64,000 bases of DNA from the NCBI RefSeq assembly GCF_000013025.1, contig NC_008358.1, positions 3,100,001 through 3,164,000 on the forward strand, in the 5' to 3' direction. The position numbers and the translations under genes are program-made. The stretch is from Hyphomonas neptunium ATCC 15444. Its GTDB lineage: Bacteria > Pseudomonadota > Alphaproteobacteria > Caulobacterales > Hyphomonadaceae. Positions 45,252 through 54,081 of this stretch are shown here, one piece after another; the first letter of the stretch is position 1; each line of letters opens with the position of its first letter. The notes below the pieces were generated by a model. The model worked only from the letters and a program-made list of their open reading frames with translations, did no database searches and was not told the origin of the DNA.

Positions 45252-48200
45252 TTAGAGGCTGAGCAGTTCCGGATCGCCGCCCTGGGCGGTGATGTTGACA
45301 CTTACCACGCGCTCCGTGGCGAAACGATGGAGATAATGTGGGCCCCCTGCCTTGGGGCCAGTGCCCGAGAGCCCTTCCCCGCCAAAGGGCTGGACACCGA
45401 CGACCGCGCCGATCATCGAGCGGTTCACATAGGTGTTGCCGACCGGGCAGGCCGTCTTGACGGCATTGTGGAAACTTTCCAGGCGCGAGTGGATGCCGAG
45501 GGTGAGGCCGTATCCTTTGGCTTTCAGGGCACTGGCGAGGACGGCGACATTATCCGGATCATAGCGCAGGATATGCAGGACAGGGCCGAAGGTTTCTTCG
45601 CTGATCTGGTCGAGCGAGGAGAGTTCCACCAGGGCCGGGCCGAAGCCATAGCCCTCTTCGCCAAGCTTTCCGGCGTCGAGCTGGTGGAGGACTTTCGCTT
45701 CGCGGGTCATGCGCTCCATATGAGCTTCCAGCGCCTTGCGGGCGTCGGCATCGATCACCGGGCCGGTATCGGTTTGCGGAAGGGCAGGATCGCCAAGGGC
45801 CAGCTCGTTCATGGCGCCGATGAGGCCGTCGATGAGATGATCGGCGGTCGCATTGGGCACGAAAGCAATGCGCAGGGCCGAGCAACGCTGGCCGGCCGAG
45901 CCGAAGGCAGAGATGATGATGTCGTCGATCACCTGCTCCCTGAGCGCCGTTGTATCGACGAAGAGACCGTTGAGGCCGCCGGTCTCTGCGATCAGCGGAA
46001 TGATGGGGCCGTCCCGGCCTGCGAGCGTGCGGTTGATCATCCGGGCGGTTGAGGTGCCGCCGGTGAAGCAGACGCCGGAGACGCGAAGGTCGCCCGTCAG
46101 CGCGGCGCCGACGGTTTCGCCCCTGCCCGGCAGGAGGTGCAGCGCATCGCCGGGCAGACCGGCCTTGTGGAAAAGGCGCACGGCCTCAAAGGCGGTGAGG
46201 CCCGTCTGTTCGGCGGGCTTGGCGACGACCGTGTTGCCCGCAGCGAGCGCAGCCGCGATCTGGCCGGTGAAGATGGCGAGCGGAAAGTTCCACGGGCTGA
46301 TGCAACAGAAGACGCCGCGGCCATGCAGGGAGAGATGGTTGGTTTCGCCCGTGGGGCCCGGAAGGCGCACGGGGGCGGCAAAATCCTGCTCCGCCTGCTG
46401 AGCATAGTAGCGGCAGAAGTCGACCGCTTCGCGCACTTCGGCGATGCCGTCAGGAAGCGTCTTGCCCGCTTCGCGGGACATCAGGGCGATGAGCTGGGCA
46501 GCGTTTGCCTCCAGGACGTCGCCCATGGCGCGGAGGTGTTCGGCACGTTTGGAGCCGCCGAGTTGATCCCATTCCGGCTGGAATTTCGTGGCCGCGTCAA
46601 GCGCGCGGTCAATCTCGTCGGCATCGGCCTCCTTCAGGGCGCCGAGGGCGCGGCCGGTTTCAGCAGGCATACGGACGAGTTCGCCTCCGCCTGTTTCGGG
46701 CTTTCCTGAGACGATGGCGCCTGCAGCAAAGGCCGGGCCATCATCGAGGCTTTTCAGCGCGGCGGCGAACTTCTTGCGCACGTCAAGCTGGCTGAGATCA
46801 TGCCCGGCGGAGTTGCGGCGGCCGGCGCCATAGAGACGCGGCGGGGTGGGGATGCGCGCATGGCGGCGAGGGCCGGCCTCGACCTTGGCGATGGGGTCTG
46901 CCACCACCTGCTCTGCGGGCACATCTGGATCAAGGAAAGAGTGAACGAAGCTGGTATTGGCGCCGTTTTCCAGGAGGCGACGAACGAGATATGGCAGGAG
47001 GTCTTCATGCGCGCCGACGGGGGCATAGACGCGGACGCGGTTTCCGGCGCCGGCGGCTTCATAAAGGGGCTCGCCCATGCCGTGGAGGCGCTGGAATTCG
47101 AAATTGGTGACGCCGGCTTCGGCAGCGAGGAGATCAACCGCTGCCAGGCTGTGGGCGTTGTGGGTGGCGAAGGCGGGATAGATGGCCGGGGACGCGGCGA
47201 GCATCGCCCTGGCGCAGACGAGGTAGTGAACGTCCGTACCCTGCTTTGTGGTGAAGACCGGGAAATTGGAGAAGCCTTCGACCTGGGCATGCTTGATTTC
47301 GCTGTCCCAATAGGCGCCTTTTACGAGACGGACCATGAAGCGACGGTTCGTTTGTCTTGCCAGATCAGCGAGTCGGTCAATCACGGCGCGGGCGCGTTTC
47401 TGGTAGGCCTGTACGGCGAGGCCGAGGCCGGTCCAGTCTTTCAGGGAGGGCTCGCGGGCGAGGCGCTCGAAGATCTTCAGGCTGATGACCAGGCGGTGGG
47501 CTTCTTCGGCATCGAGGCAGAGACCGATATTGGCTTTGGCGGCCGCTTCGCACAAGGAGAGCACGCGCGGATAGAGCTCTGCCATCACGCGCGCCTCTTT
47601 GATGGCGAGGTAGCGGGGATGGAGCGCGGAGAGTTTGACCGAGACGCCATTGGCCTTTTCCGGCGGCTGGGCGGGGTCTTTTTCGGCCGCGACGGCGGCG
47701 ATGGCGTCGTGATAGGCTTTGTAATACCGGTCTGCGTCTGCCGTGGTGCGCGCGCCTTCGCCGAGCATGTCGAAGCTGAAATGAGCCGCTTCGCCGGATT
47801 TGACCATGCGGCGGCCGCGCTTAAGGGCCTCTGAAACCGTCCGGCCAAGGACGAACTGTTCGCCCATGATGCGCATGGCCTGCATCATGGCGGCGCGGAT
47901 GACGGGCTCGCCGGACTGGCGGACGAGACCGGTGACGAAATTGCCGGCGCCCTTATGGGCGTTCTCCGGCGCGCCGATGACGCGGCCGGTGAGCATCAGG
48001 CCCCAGGTGGAGGCGTTGACCAGCCAGCTGTCGGACTGGCCCTTATGGGCGCCCCAGTCGCCGGAGCGGATTTTCTCGGCGATGAGGTCGTCCTTGGTTT
48101 CGGCGTCGGGCACCCGCAGAAGGGCTTCAGCGAGGCACATCAGGGCGAGGCCTTCGGAATTGGAGAGGCCGAACTCTTCCAGGAAGCTTTCCATCATGCC

Positions 48201-48386
48201 CTTGCGGCGGCCCTTGGCACGGGCGGACATCACCAGTTCCCTGCCCCGGCGCACGGCGCCCTCGCGGATCGAAGGGGGCAGAATGCCTTCCTTGAGGAGG
48301 CTTTCGAGGAGAGCTTCCTCATCGGTAAATTTCAGAGCGTCGAGCGCGTCCCAATCGAGAGCGGTTTGCGTAGCGGTATCGGGCAT
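45252..48386 (-). CDS. putA: Bifunctional proline dehydrogenase / L-glutamate gamma-semialdehyde dehydrogenase
   Basis: PutA converts proline to glutamate in two steps: FAD-dependent oxidation to pyrroline-5-carboxylate, then NAD-dependent oxidation. This form has 1044 residues. The proline dehydrogenase barrel covers about 130-440 (VKLSALHPRYLAIKEARVM, RRFMVRLVKGAYWDSEIKHAQVEG). The aldehyde dehydrogenase covers about 540-1010, with the catalytic Cys835 in SAGQRCSALRIAF and LIAETGGLN. There is no N-terminal ribbon-helix-helix DNA-binding domain, so it does not repress its own gene, and the length fits the shorter PutA branch. It is complete. Confidence 0.96.
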   Translation of the reverse strand: MPDTATQTALDWDALDALKFTDEEALLESLLKEGILPPSIREGAVRRGRELVMSARAKGRRKGMMESFLEEFGLSNSEGLALMCLAEALLRVPDAETKDDLIAEKIRSGDWGAHKGQSDSWLVNASTWGLMLTGRVIGAPENAHKGAGNFVTGLVRQSGEPVIRAAMMQAMRIMGEQFVLGRTVSEALKRGRRMVKSGEAAHFSFDMLGEGARTTADADRYYKAYHDAIAAVAAEKDPAQPPEKANGVSVKLSALHPRYLAIKEARVMAELYPRVLSLCEAAAKANIGLCLDAEEAHRLVISLKIFERLAREPSLKDWTGLGLAVQAYQKRARAVIDRLADLARQTNRRFMVRLVKGAYWDSEIKHAQVEGFSNFPVFTTKQGTDVHYLVCARAMLAASPAIYPAFATHNAHSLAAVDLLAAEAGVTNFEFQRLHGMGEPLYEAAGAGNRVRVYAPVGAHEDLLPYLVRRLLENGANTSFVHSFLDPDVPAEQVVADPIAKVEAGPRRHARIPTPPRLYGAGRRNSAGHDLSQLDVRKKFAAALKSLDDGPAFAAGAIVSGKPETGGGELVRMPAETGRALGALKEADADEIDRALDAATKFQPEWDQLGGSKRAEHLRAMGDVLEANAAQLIALMSREAGKTLPDGIAEVREAVDFCRYYAQQAEQDFAAPVRLPGPTGETNHLSLHGRGVFCCISPWNFPLAIFTGQIAAALAAGNTVVAKPAEQTGLTAFEAVRLFHKAGLPGDALHLLPGRGETVGAALTGDLRVSGVCFTGGTSTARMINRTLAGRDGPIIPLIAETGGLNGLFVDTTALREQVIDDIIISAFGSAGQRCSALRIAFVPNATADHLIDGLIGAMNELALGDPALPQTDTGPVIDADARKALEAHMERMTREAKVLHQLDAGKLGEEGYGFGPALVELSSLDQISEETFGPVLHILRYDPDNVAVLASALKAKGYGLTLGIHSRLESFHNAVKTACPVGNTYVNRSMIGAVVGVQPFGGEGLSGTGPKAGGPHYLHRFATERVVSVNITAQGGDPELLSL

Positions 48387-48575
48387 GGAGAGGGTCCGTC
48401 TGGCAGGGCCGGGGCAATAATCTGCCGCTTATACCTTAGCCTGCGCACAAGAATACCCCCATCAGGGGAGTGCCTCAAAACAGCGCTGCGCCGCAGTGAC
48501 CCCCTTTACGCCCCGCGCCAAGCCCGCCAGATTGCGCCCCCAAGGCCCACGGGGGGCTGAAACCATGGAGCCGGC

Positions 48576-49682
48576 ATGCGCATCATGCTCGTCACCGACG
48601 CTTGGGACCCGCAGGTCAATGGCGTCGTTCGCACGATGAAGCGCGTTATCGCCGAGACAGAGGCCATGGGCCATGTCTGGGAGATCGTGCATCCGGGGGA
48701 TGGTTTCATGACCATGCCCCTGCCGACTTATCCGGAGATCAAGCTGGCAATGTTTGCCCGCCGCAAGATCCGCGAGCGCTTTGATGCGTTCGAGCCTGAC
48801 GCCGTGCATATCGCGACCGAAGGCACGCTGGGGATGGCGGGCCGCGCGGTGTGCCTGACCGAAAAGCACCCCTTCTCGACCGCCTATCACACGCGGTTTC
48901 CCGAATATGTGTCGGCGCGCCTGCCGGTGCCCGTATCGTGGGGCTATTCCTTTGTGCGCTGGTTCCACAAATATTCCGGCAAGGTGATGGTGGCGACGCC
49001 TTCGCTGCTGGATGAGCTGCGCCAGCAGCGTTTCATCAACCTCGTCTCGTGGAGCCGGGGCGTGGATACCGAATTGTTCAACCCTGCCAAGCGGATCGAG
49101 GAAGGCCAGCCCGGCGACCCCTTTGCCGGGATGAAACGGCCGATTTATCTGAATGTCGGGCGGGTGGCGGTGGAGAAGAACATCGAATCCTTCACCGGGC
49201 TCGACCTGCCCGGCACGAAGGTGATCGTGGGCGACGGCCCGCAGCTGGAAGAGCTGAAGCGCAAGTACAAGGATGTCGTGTTCCTGGGCGCGAAGTTTGG
49301 CGACGACCTGGCCGCCCATTATGCGAGCGCGGATGTGTTCGTGTTTCCGAGCCTGACAGATACGTTCGGGCTGGTGGTGCTGGAGGCCATGGCGGCGGGC
49401 ACGCCGGTGGCCGCCTATGACGCGACAGGACCGCGGGACGTAATCCCCGGATCCGGCGCCGGGACGATTACGCCAGTGGGCGGTAATCTGCGCCAGGGCG
49501 TGCTGGACTGTCTTGAGCTGAGCCGGGAGACCTGCCGGGCCTATGCCGAGACCTATAGCTGGCGGGCGTGCGCGGAGGCGTTCATCGAGAACCTGCAGCC
49601 GCTGCCGGCGCCCGAGCGCAAGCGCTTCTGGCAGAAGATCCGTATCCGCCGGAGACGCTCACCGGCCGGGCCGGGCTTCTAG
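48576..49682 (+). CDS. Glycosyltransferase, GT4/GT1-like (mannosyltransferase-like)
   Basis: This 368-residue GT-B glycosyltransferase has an ATG preceded by GGAG. The N-terminal acceptor domain begins MRIMLVTDAWDPQVNGVVRTM, and the C-terminal donor domain has VIVGDGPQLEELKRKYKDVVF and FPSLTDTFGLVVLEAMAAGTPVAAYD, with the Glu-rich EAMAAGTP loop that binds the nucleotide sugar. The closest type is the GDP-mannose-dependent alpha-mannosyltransferases of glycolipid synthesis. The sugar and acceptor are inferred. No polysaccharide cluster surrounds it. Confidence 0.9.
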   Translation: MRIMLVTDAWDPQVNGVVRTMKRVIAETEAMGHVWEIVHPGDGFMTMPLPTYPEIKLAMFARRKIRERFDAFEPDAVHIATEGTLGMAGRAVCLTEKHPFSTAYHTRFPEYVSARLPVPVSWGYSFVRWFHKYSGKVMVATPSLLDELRQQRFINLVSWSRGVDTELFNPAKRIEEGQPGDPFAGMKRPIYLNVGRVAVEKNIESFTGLDLPGTKVIVGDGPQLEELKRKYKDVVFLGAKFGDDLAAHYASADVFVFPSLTDTFGLVVLEAMAAGTPVAAYDATGPRDVIPGSGAGTITPVGGNLRQGVLDCLELSRETCRAYAETYSWRACAEAFIENLQPLPAPERKRFWQKIRIRRRRSPAGPGF

Positions 49683-49684
49683 GC

Positions 49685-50782
49685 TCAGTAGGCGCGGACT
49701 TTGGCTTCAAGCTGTTTGGCGAGCGCCTGCTGGGTTTCGAGGTCGGCTTCCGGCAGCGGAATGAGGCCTTTCTCGATGAGATAGCCATCATTGCCGGCAG
49801 CGCCTTCATCGACCGAGGCGGAGACGAATTCGGCAAGGCCTTCGACGAGCGGCAGGTTCTGGTCCTTCACATAGAAGAACATGATGCGGGCGAGGCCATA
49901 ATCACCGCTGACGATATTGTCGAAGCTGGCCTCAACCCCGGCCAGGCGGGCGCCTTTTACACGGTCGCCGTTCTGCTCGAGGAAAGAGAAGCCGAGCACG
50001 CCGATGGCCTCGGGCGATTTGACCAGCGACTGGACAATGGCTGAATCATTCTCGCCGAAATCGACCCAGACACCGTCCGTGCGCACCGTATGGGCCCGCT
50101 CTGCAAACGCGTCGCCGTCGCTCTCTTTCAGGGCTTTGAGCTGCGGGATCGCTTCAGCGCCTTTTTCCATACCGAGTTCAACAAAGGCATCTCGCGTGCC
50201 CGATGTGGGCGGCGGGCCAAGAACCACGATGGGGCCGTTGGGAAGATCGGGCGAGACATCCTGCCAGTTCTTGTGCGGGTTTGGCATGAAGCCGCCCTTC
50301 CCGTCCGGGATCTCCTTGGCGAGGGCGAGATAGAGCTGTTCCTTGGTGAGATCGAAATCCGGGCCGAGCTTGGAGTTGGCCACCACGATGCCGTCATAGC
50401 CCAGCGCCACTTCGGTGATCGCCTTGACGCCGGCCTTGGCGCACAGCTCGCGCTCGGAATCCTTCATCGGGCGGGAGGCATTGGCAATCGAAGGCGAGAC
50501 CGGGCCGACGCCTTCGCAGAACGCCTTGAAGCCGCCGCCTGTGCCGGTGGTTTCGACGATGGGGGTGGGAAAGCCGCTGACGGCGCCGAACCGCTCTGCC
50601 ACGGTGCGCGAGAAGGGCGCCACTGTGGAGGAGCCGACGATCTTGATCTTCTGGTTGCGGGCGATGGCGGGCACCGGCTTGACGCCCGGCTCTCCGGTAT
50701 CGATCTGCGAAAGCTCGCTCTGGCCGCACGCCGATACAAGCAGCAATGCAGCGCCCAGCAGGCAGGAAAGACGGGTGAGCAT
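49685..50782 (-). CDS. PstS family phosphate-binding lipoprotein (orphan)
   Basis: This 365-residue protein has a lipobox (VSAC, Cys19). Phosphate-binding family features include KIVGSSTVAPFSRTVAERF at about residues 48-66, ETTGTGGGFKAFCEG and NASRPMKDSERE. No pstC, pstA or pstB is next to it, so it is an orphan binding protein that may serve a transporter elsewhere or act in signalling. The C-terminus holds a repeat of beta strands and the end KQLEAKVRAY. A site like a Pho box lies about 100 bases upstream. Confidence 0.9.
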   Translation of the reverse strand: MLTRLSCLLGAALLLVSACGQSELSQIDTGEPGVKPVPAIARNQKIKIVGSSTVAPFSRTVAERFGAVSGFPTPIVETTGTGGGFKAFCEGVGPVSPSIANASRPMKDSERELCAKAGVKAITEVALGYDGIVVANSKLGPDFDLTKEQLYLALAKEIPDGKGGFMPNPHKNWQDVSPDLPNGPIVVLGPPPTSGTRDAFVELGMEKGAEAIPQLKALKESDGDAFAERAHTVRTDGVWVDFGENDSAIVQSLVKSPEAIGVLGFSFLEQNGDRVKGARLAGVEASFDNIVSGDYGLARIMFFYVKDQNLPLVEGLAEFVSASVDEGAAGNDGYLIEKGLIPLPEADLETQQALAKQLEAKVRAY

Positions 50783-50885
50783 CAGGAGACCTCCGGGAAT
50801 GGCGTGCGCCGCAGAGGACGCGGTTTGTGGACCGCCATTTTACCAAGTTTGCAAGCGCTATCTGGCGCGGTTGCGTTACCCTTTT

Positions 50886-50903
50886 GTGACACGTCTATGT
50901 AAC
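50886..50903 (-). promoter_or_regulatory. Candidate Pho box upstream of the pstS-like gene
   Basis: On the minus strand GTTACAT and GTGTCAC stand in an 18-base, 7-4-7 arrangement. The second half matches the PhoB consensus CTGTCAC in 6 of 7 positions, the first in 4 of 7. The spacing of 11 bases between repeats is correct for a Pho box. It lies 103 bases before the pstS start. The weak first half limits confidence. Confidence 0.35.
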
Positions 50904-50924
50904 GGGCGAAATTTCTTCTTGCAT

Positions 50925-51051
50925 GACCGGGCATTGTGCACTACTTCGACCCCTGAAATTCGATGTGGCGGACATCTGGGCTAACCCGATAAGGGGGGCC
51001 CCCTGTACTAACGCCCAAAGCTGGTTTGAAGCCCTTTGGAGGTTAGGTGTC
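50925..51051 (+). promoter_or_regulatory. Structured 5' leader of the ornithine decarboxylase gene, candidate speF-type RNA element
   Basis: The 127-base leader before the ODC start is rich in inverted repeats: GATGT/ACATC at 50962-50966 and 50972-50976, and TGGGC/GCCCA at 50977-50981 and 51013-51017. A later hairpin, CCAAAG (51015-51020) with CTTTGG (51034-51039), shares bases with GCCCA, so these pairings exclude each other. CTTTGG also covers the first bases of the GGAGG ribosome site (51038-51042). This fits a switch on translation. The speF RNA family sits before ornithine decarboxylase genes in Alphaproteobacteria; assignment to it is from memory, not from a search. Confidence 0.6.
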
Positions 51052-52248
51052 ATGCACACTTACGCGACCCCGTATCATATTGCTCGTGAGCAACAGCCCG
51101 AGCTGCCGACCTATTGCTTCCGTCCGGAACGCGTGACGGCGGCTGCAAGCTGGTTCGTGGAGAAATTCCCGGCTCAGCCCTTCTATGCTGTGAAGGTGAA
51201 CCCTGCCCCGCACGTCCTCGACGCGCTGTGGGAAGGTGGCATCCGCAGCTTTGACGCGGCATCCGAGAAGGAAATCGAGCTGATCCGCGGCCGCTTCCCT
51301 GATGCCCGCATTGCCTTCCTGCACCCTGTGAAGCCCCGCCGCGCGATCGAGCGGGCTTACAAGCAGCATGGCGTGCGCATCTTCGTGACCGACTCGATGG
51401 CCGAGCTGCACAAGATCCTCGACGCGACCGACTTCGCAAAGGATCTCACGATCCTCGTGCGTATCGCTGTCTCGAACGAAGGCTCTGCCCTGCCGCTTTC
51501 CGGCAAGTTCGGCGCGAGCGCGGCAGAAGCCGCTGAACTTCTCAGCGTGGCCCGCCGCTATGCGGACGAGCTGGGCGTGTCGTTCCATGTTGGCAGCCAG
51601 GCGATGAAGCCTTCGGCCTGGGCACAGGCGATGGCGGACGCCAGTCGCGTCATCATCGACGCCGGCGTGACCGTGGACATCGTGGATGTCGGCGGCGGCT
51701 TCCCGGCGATCTATGCTGACAAGAATCCGCCCGCGATGGACGACTATGTCGCCATGGTGATGCGCTCGTTCGAGAACATGTTTGTTCTCGAGAACGCAGA
51801 CCTGTGGTGTGAGCCCGGCCGCGCGCTGGTGGCCGAAGCCGAAAGCCTTCTGGTGGGCGTTGATCTGGCCAAGGACAACGCGATCTACATCAATGAAGGC
51901 TCCTATGGCGCGCTCTATGACGCCGTGCACGAGAACTGGGTGTTCCCGATGCGCGCGATCTCGGGCGACGGGCGCAAGCTCGGCCGTATGGTGGAATACA
52001 CCGTCTACGGACCGACCTGCGATTCGGCTGACATGCTTCCAGGCAAAGTCTGGTTGCCGGCCGGCCTCACCGAGGGCGACTATATCGAGATCGGCAACAT
52101 CGGCGCCTATGGCCGTTCGATGGCCACCCGCTTCAACGGGTTTGGCGAGTCCGATGTGGCGATTGTTCAGGACAGCCCCTGGCCGTCGCTCTATGGCTCG
52201 GCCGAAGGCGCTGAAGTCATCTCGATCGGCTCGATGGCCACGAACTGA
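51052..52248 (+). CDS. Ornithine (lysine/ornithine) decarboxylase, alanine-racemase-fold PLP
   Basis: This 398-residue fold-type III decarboxylase makes putrescine from ornithine (or cadaverine from lysine). It starts at the ATG at 51052, with GGAGG 9 bases upstream. The PLP lysine is Lys48 in PFYAVKVNPAPHVL. The active-site region has FHVGSQAMKPSAW and DVGGGFPAIY, the PLP phosphate contact in CEPGRALVAE, and the catalytic Cys323 in GPTCDSADML from the partner subunit. INEGSYGALYDAVHENW is a further signature. Lysine versus ornithine preference cannot be read directly. The 3' end overlaps the convergent murI end by 58 bases. Confidence 0.93.
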   Translation: MHTYATPYHIAREQQPELPTYCFRPERVTAAASWFVEKFPAQPFYAVKVNPAPHVLDALWEGGIRSFDAASEKEIELIRGRFPDARIAFLHPVKPRRAIERAYKQHGVRIFVTDSMAELHKILDATDFAKDLTILVRIAVSNEGSALPLSGKFGASAAEAAELLSVARRYADELGVSFHVGSQAMKPSAWAQAMADASRVIIDAGVTVDIVDVGGGFPAIYADKNPPAMDDYVAMVMRSFENMFVLENADLWCEPGRALVAEAESLLVGVDLAKDNAIYINEGSYGALYDAVHENWVFPMRAISGDGRKLGRMVEYTVYGPTCDSADMLPGKVWLPAGLTEGDYIEIGNIGAYGRSMATRFNGFGESDVAIVQDSPWPSLYGSAEGAEVISIGSMATN

Positions 52249-53063
52249 ACTTCGGGAAAGCCGTAGCGTCTCAGGACGCGGGTGATCCCCTCTTCCCTTT
52301 CAGGCGGACTTGTGAGGCACGCTGTGCCTCCCTGTCCGCCTGACTCGTTTCTGGCAGGCAGCACACGGATCGTCTGGCGGGCAATGGCCGCGCCGGAATC
52401 GATATAGCTGACGGCATGGGGCGCCGTCGCGATGAGCTGGCCGCGCACCAGCGGGAAATGCGTGCAGGCGAGTACAATCGTGTCGATCTGATCGCCGCCC
52501 GGCGCAGTGAACAGCGGGGCCTGCGCGGCGGCAAAAGCCTCGGGCGGCACGTCTTCCCCCCGCGCATGAGCCTCGGCGAGTTTCACCAGATCCAGGCTGC
52601 CATGGAGGATGACGCGCTTGCCACTGGCAAATTCCTCGATCAGGCGGGCCGTATAGGCGCGACGGATGGTGCCCGGCGTGGCGAGGAGGCCGATGGTGCC
52701 GGTTTCGGTGAGCTTTGCCGCCGGCTTGATGGCAGGGACAGTACCGACGACGGGAATATCGAGGACGGCGCGCACTTCGGGGAGCGCCAGTGTGCTGGCC
52801 GTGTTGCAGGCGATGACGAAAACATCCGGCCGGACCGCCTCGACCAGCGCTTTTGCAACCACCGGCAAGCGCGCGCGCAGGGCCTCATCGGACTTGTCCC
52901 CATATGGGAAAAAGCCGGTGTCGGCAGCGTAGTGGACCGAGAGGCGCGGCCCCAGCGCGCGGATTTCAGCGGCAACGGTGAGCCCGCCAACGCCGGAATC
53001 AAACACCAGAACACGCCCCCTGGCGGGCGAAGGCTCAAACGGGAACGGCGCGTCGGCGGTCAT
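52191..53063 (-). CDS. murI: Glutamate racemase with a palindrome-encoded C-terminal insert
   Basis: MurI makes D-glutamate for peptidoglycan. The 290-residue protein has the catalytic cysteines Cys86 (VIACNTAST) and Cys200 (VLACTHFPL), with DSGVGGLTV at 22-30 and YAADTGFFPYG at 45-55. Residues about 239-257 (ESGGQGGTACLTSPPEREE) interrupt the end of the protein and correspond to the palindrome at 52301-52342. That segment is likely a surface insertion after the catalytic core. The 3' end runs 58 bases into the end of the convergent decarboxylase gene. Confidence 0.94.
   Translation of the reverse strand: MTADAPFPFEPSPARGRVLVFDSGVGGLTVAAEIRALGPRLSVHYAADTGFFPYGDKSDEALRARLPVVAKALVEAVRPDVFVIACNTASTLALPEVRAVLDIPVVGTVPAIKPAAKLTETGTIGLLATPGTIRRAYTARLIEEFASGKRVILHGSLDLVKLAEAHARGEDVPPEAFAAAQAPLFTAPGGDQIDTIVLACTHFPLVRGQLIATAPHAVSYIDSGAAIARQTIRVLPARNESGGQGGTACLTSPPEREEGITRVLRRYGFPEVQFVAIEPIEMTSAPSAEP
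52301..52342. repeat. In-frame palindromic element inside murI
   Basis: The outer arms CAGGCGGAC (52301-52309) and GTCCGCCTG (52334-52342) and the inner arms GAGGCAC (52314-52320) and GTGCCTC (52324-52330) make a 42-base hairpin with small bulges (TTGT versus CCT). It is translated in frame as about 14 residues of the racemase. This resembles palindromic elements known to invade coding genes in Rickettsia. Confidence 0.7.
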
Positions 53064-53131
53064 GAGTCCCAGTTAAGACCATTCTCTGGCGGCGAAAACG
53101 GGGCCGTTTCAGGCTTTTGGCACGAGTTTTG

Positions 53132-53146
53132 TTGTGCAGCGCACAA
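53132..53146. promoter_or_regulatory. Candidate operator dyad before the phasin-like gene
   Basis: TTGTGC (53132-53137) and GCACAA (53141-53146) form a perfect inverted repeat with a 3-base centre, 19 bases before the start codon. Dyads with TGC/GCA halves before phasin genes are bound by the PHB-sensing repressor PhaR in other alphaproteobacteria. That identity here is inference. Confidence 0.4.
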
Positions 53147-53164
53147 TAGCGTCGTAGAAAAGAG

Positions 53165-53497
53165 ATGAAGCTGATGGATACAAAACAGATGTTTGACTTC
53201 TGGCTGGCGCCGTGGCGCGCCTCTCTCGCCCTCACCTCCGCATCGCTCGACACGATGCTGACGATGCAGAAAAGCATGATGAGCCTCTCGTCCATCACCC
53301 TGGATGACGGCTTTGACGGGGCGGACGAGAACCTGATGCGCCAGGCATTCCAGCTGACGGCGGACGCGAATGTACGCCGCTGGGCCGATACGGCCGGTGT
53401 TCTTCAGGCCATGCCCGACTGGTATCATCAGGTGGCCAACGGCCCCGGCGCGGCGCTGACCGACATGTTCGACAAGGCCCGCCGCTCGGTCAGCTGA
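53165..53497 (+). CDS. Phasin-like small protein
   Basis: This 110-residue, Met-rich, amphipathic helical protein (MFDFWLAPWRASLALTSASLDTMLTMQKSMMSLSS) has a hydrophobic face and Trp residues near both ends. It lacks a signal peptide. Size and composition fit phasins that coat polyhydroxyalkanoate granules, but no clear phasin motif is seen. An ATG at 53174 is an alternative start. The dyad before it is consistent with PHB-linked control. No PHA synthase is in this window. Confidence 0.55.
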   Translation: MKLMDTKQMFDFWLAPWRASLALTSASLDTMLTMQKSMMSLSSITLDDGFDGADENLMRQAFQLTADANVRRWADTAGVLQAMPDWYHQVANGPGAALTDMFDKARRSVS

Positions 53498-53501
53498 CAG
53501 C

Positions 53502-53933
53502 TCAGGCCAGTTCGAGCGCGCGCAGGACAGCGCCCTGATCGAAATAGGGCCGCTCGCAGATGATCTTGTCCCCGCCGGGCGGGAACTCGAAACTCGCCGC
53601 CATGCGCACCCGGAAGGACCGGCCGGTTGGGTCGACCACCCTGTCTTTCAGGCGCAGGGGGCCAAGATGAGTACCGGTAAGCCAGAATTCCACGAGCACC
53701 GTATCGCCGGCATGGGCGATGGCGATGATCTCGTTGCCCTGATCGGGGAAAGGGGTGCGCGAGGCATCGAAATAGCTGCGCACAGCGGCTTCGCCGTCAA
53801 ACACATTGCCCGAACCGTACATTTCATAGCGCGGATGTTCGAAGGTCGCGATGACGGCGTCCCAGTCATGGGTGACCTCCAGCGCCATGTGATCTTTCAC
53901 CAGCTGGATGCGGCGCGTGGCCAAGTCTGACAT
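53502..53933 (-). CDS. SnoaL/NTF2-like protein
   Basis: This 143-residue protein has the SnoaL-like arrangement: LVKDHMALEVTHDWDAVIATFEHPRYEMYGSGNVFDGEAAVRSYFDASRTPFPDQGNEIIAIAHAGDTVLVEFWLTGTHLG (helix, strand and beta sheet), ending in IICERPYFDQGAVLRALELA. These cone-shaped folds include polyketide cyclases and limonene epoxide hydrolases as well as many of unknown function. The substrate is unknown. Confidence 0.82.
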   Translation of the reverse strand: MSDLATRRIQLVKDHMALEVTHDWDAVIATFEHPRYEMYGSGNVFDGEAAVRSYFDASRTPFPDQGNEIIAIAHAGDTVLVEFWLTGTHLGPLRLKDRVVDPTGRSFRVRMAASFEFPPGGDKIICERPYFDQGAVLRALELA

Positions 53934-54081
53934 GTTTCTCTCTCCCCGTTTTCCTGCGCGCTAATCGAGAGCGACAGCGCTTCCAAGGGGCTGGTTTTGT
54001 TGCCGGGTTGGCCATGGACTTGCCCGAGCGTCTGATCTAGGCGGTAGGAATTGCCCTTCCCTAGCGATATGGCCGAATTCC

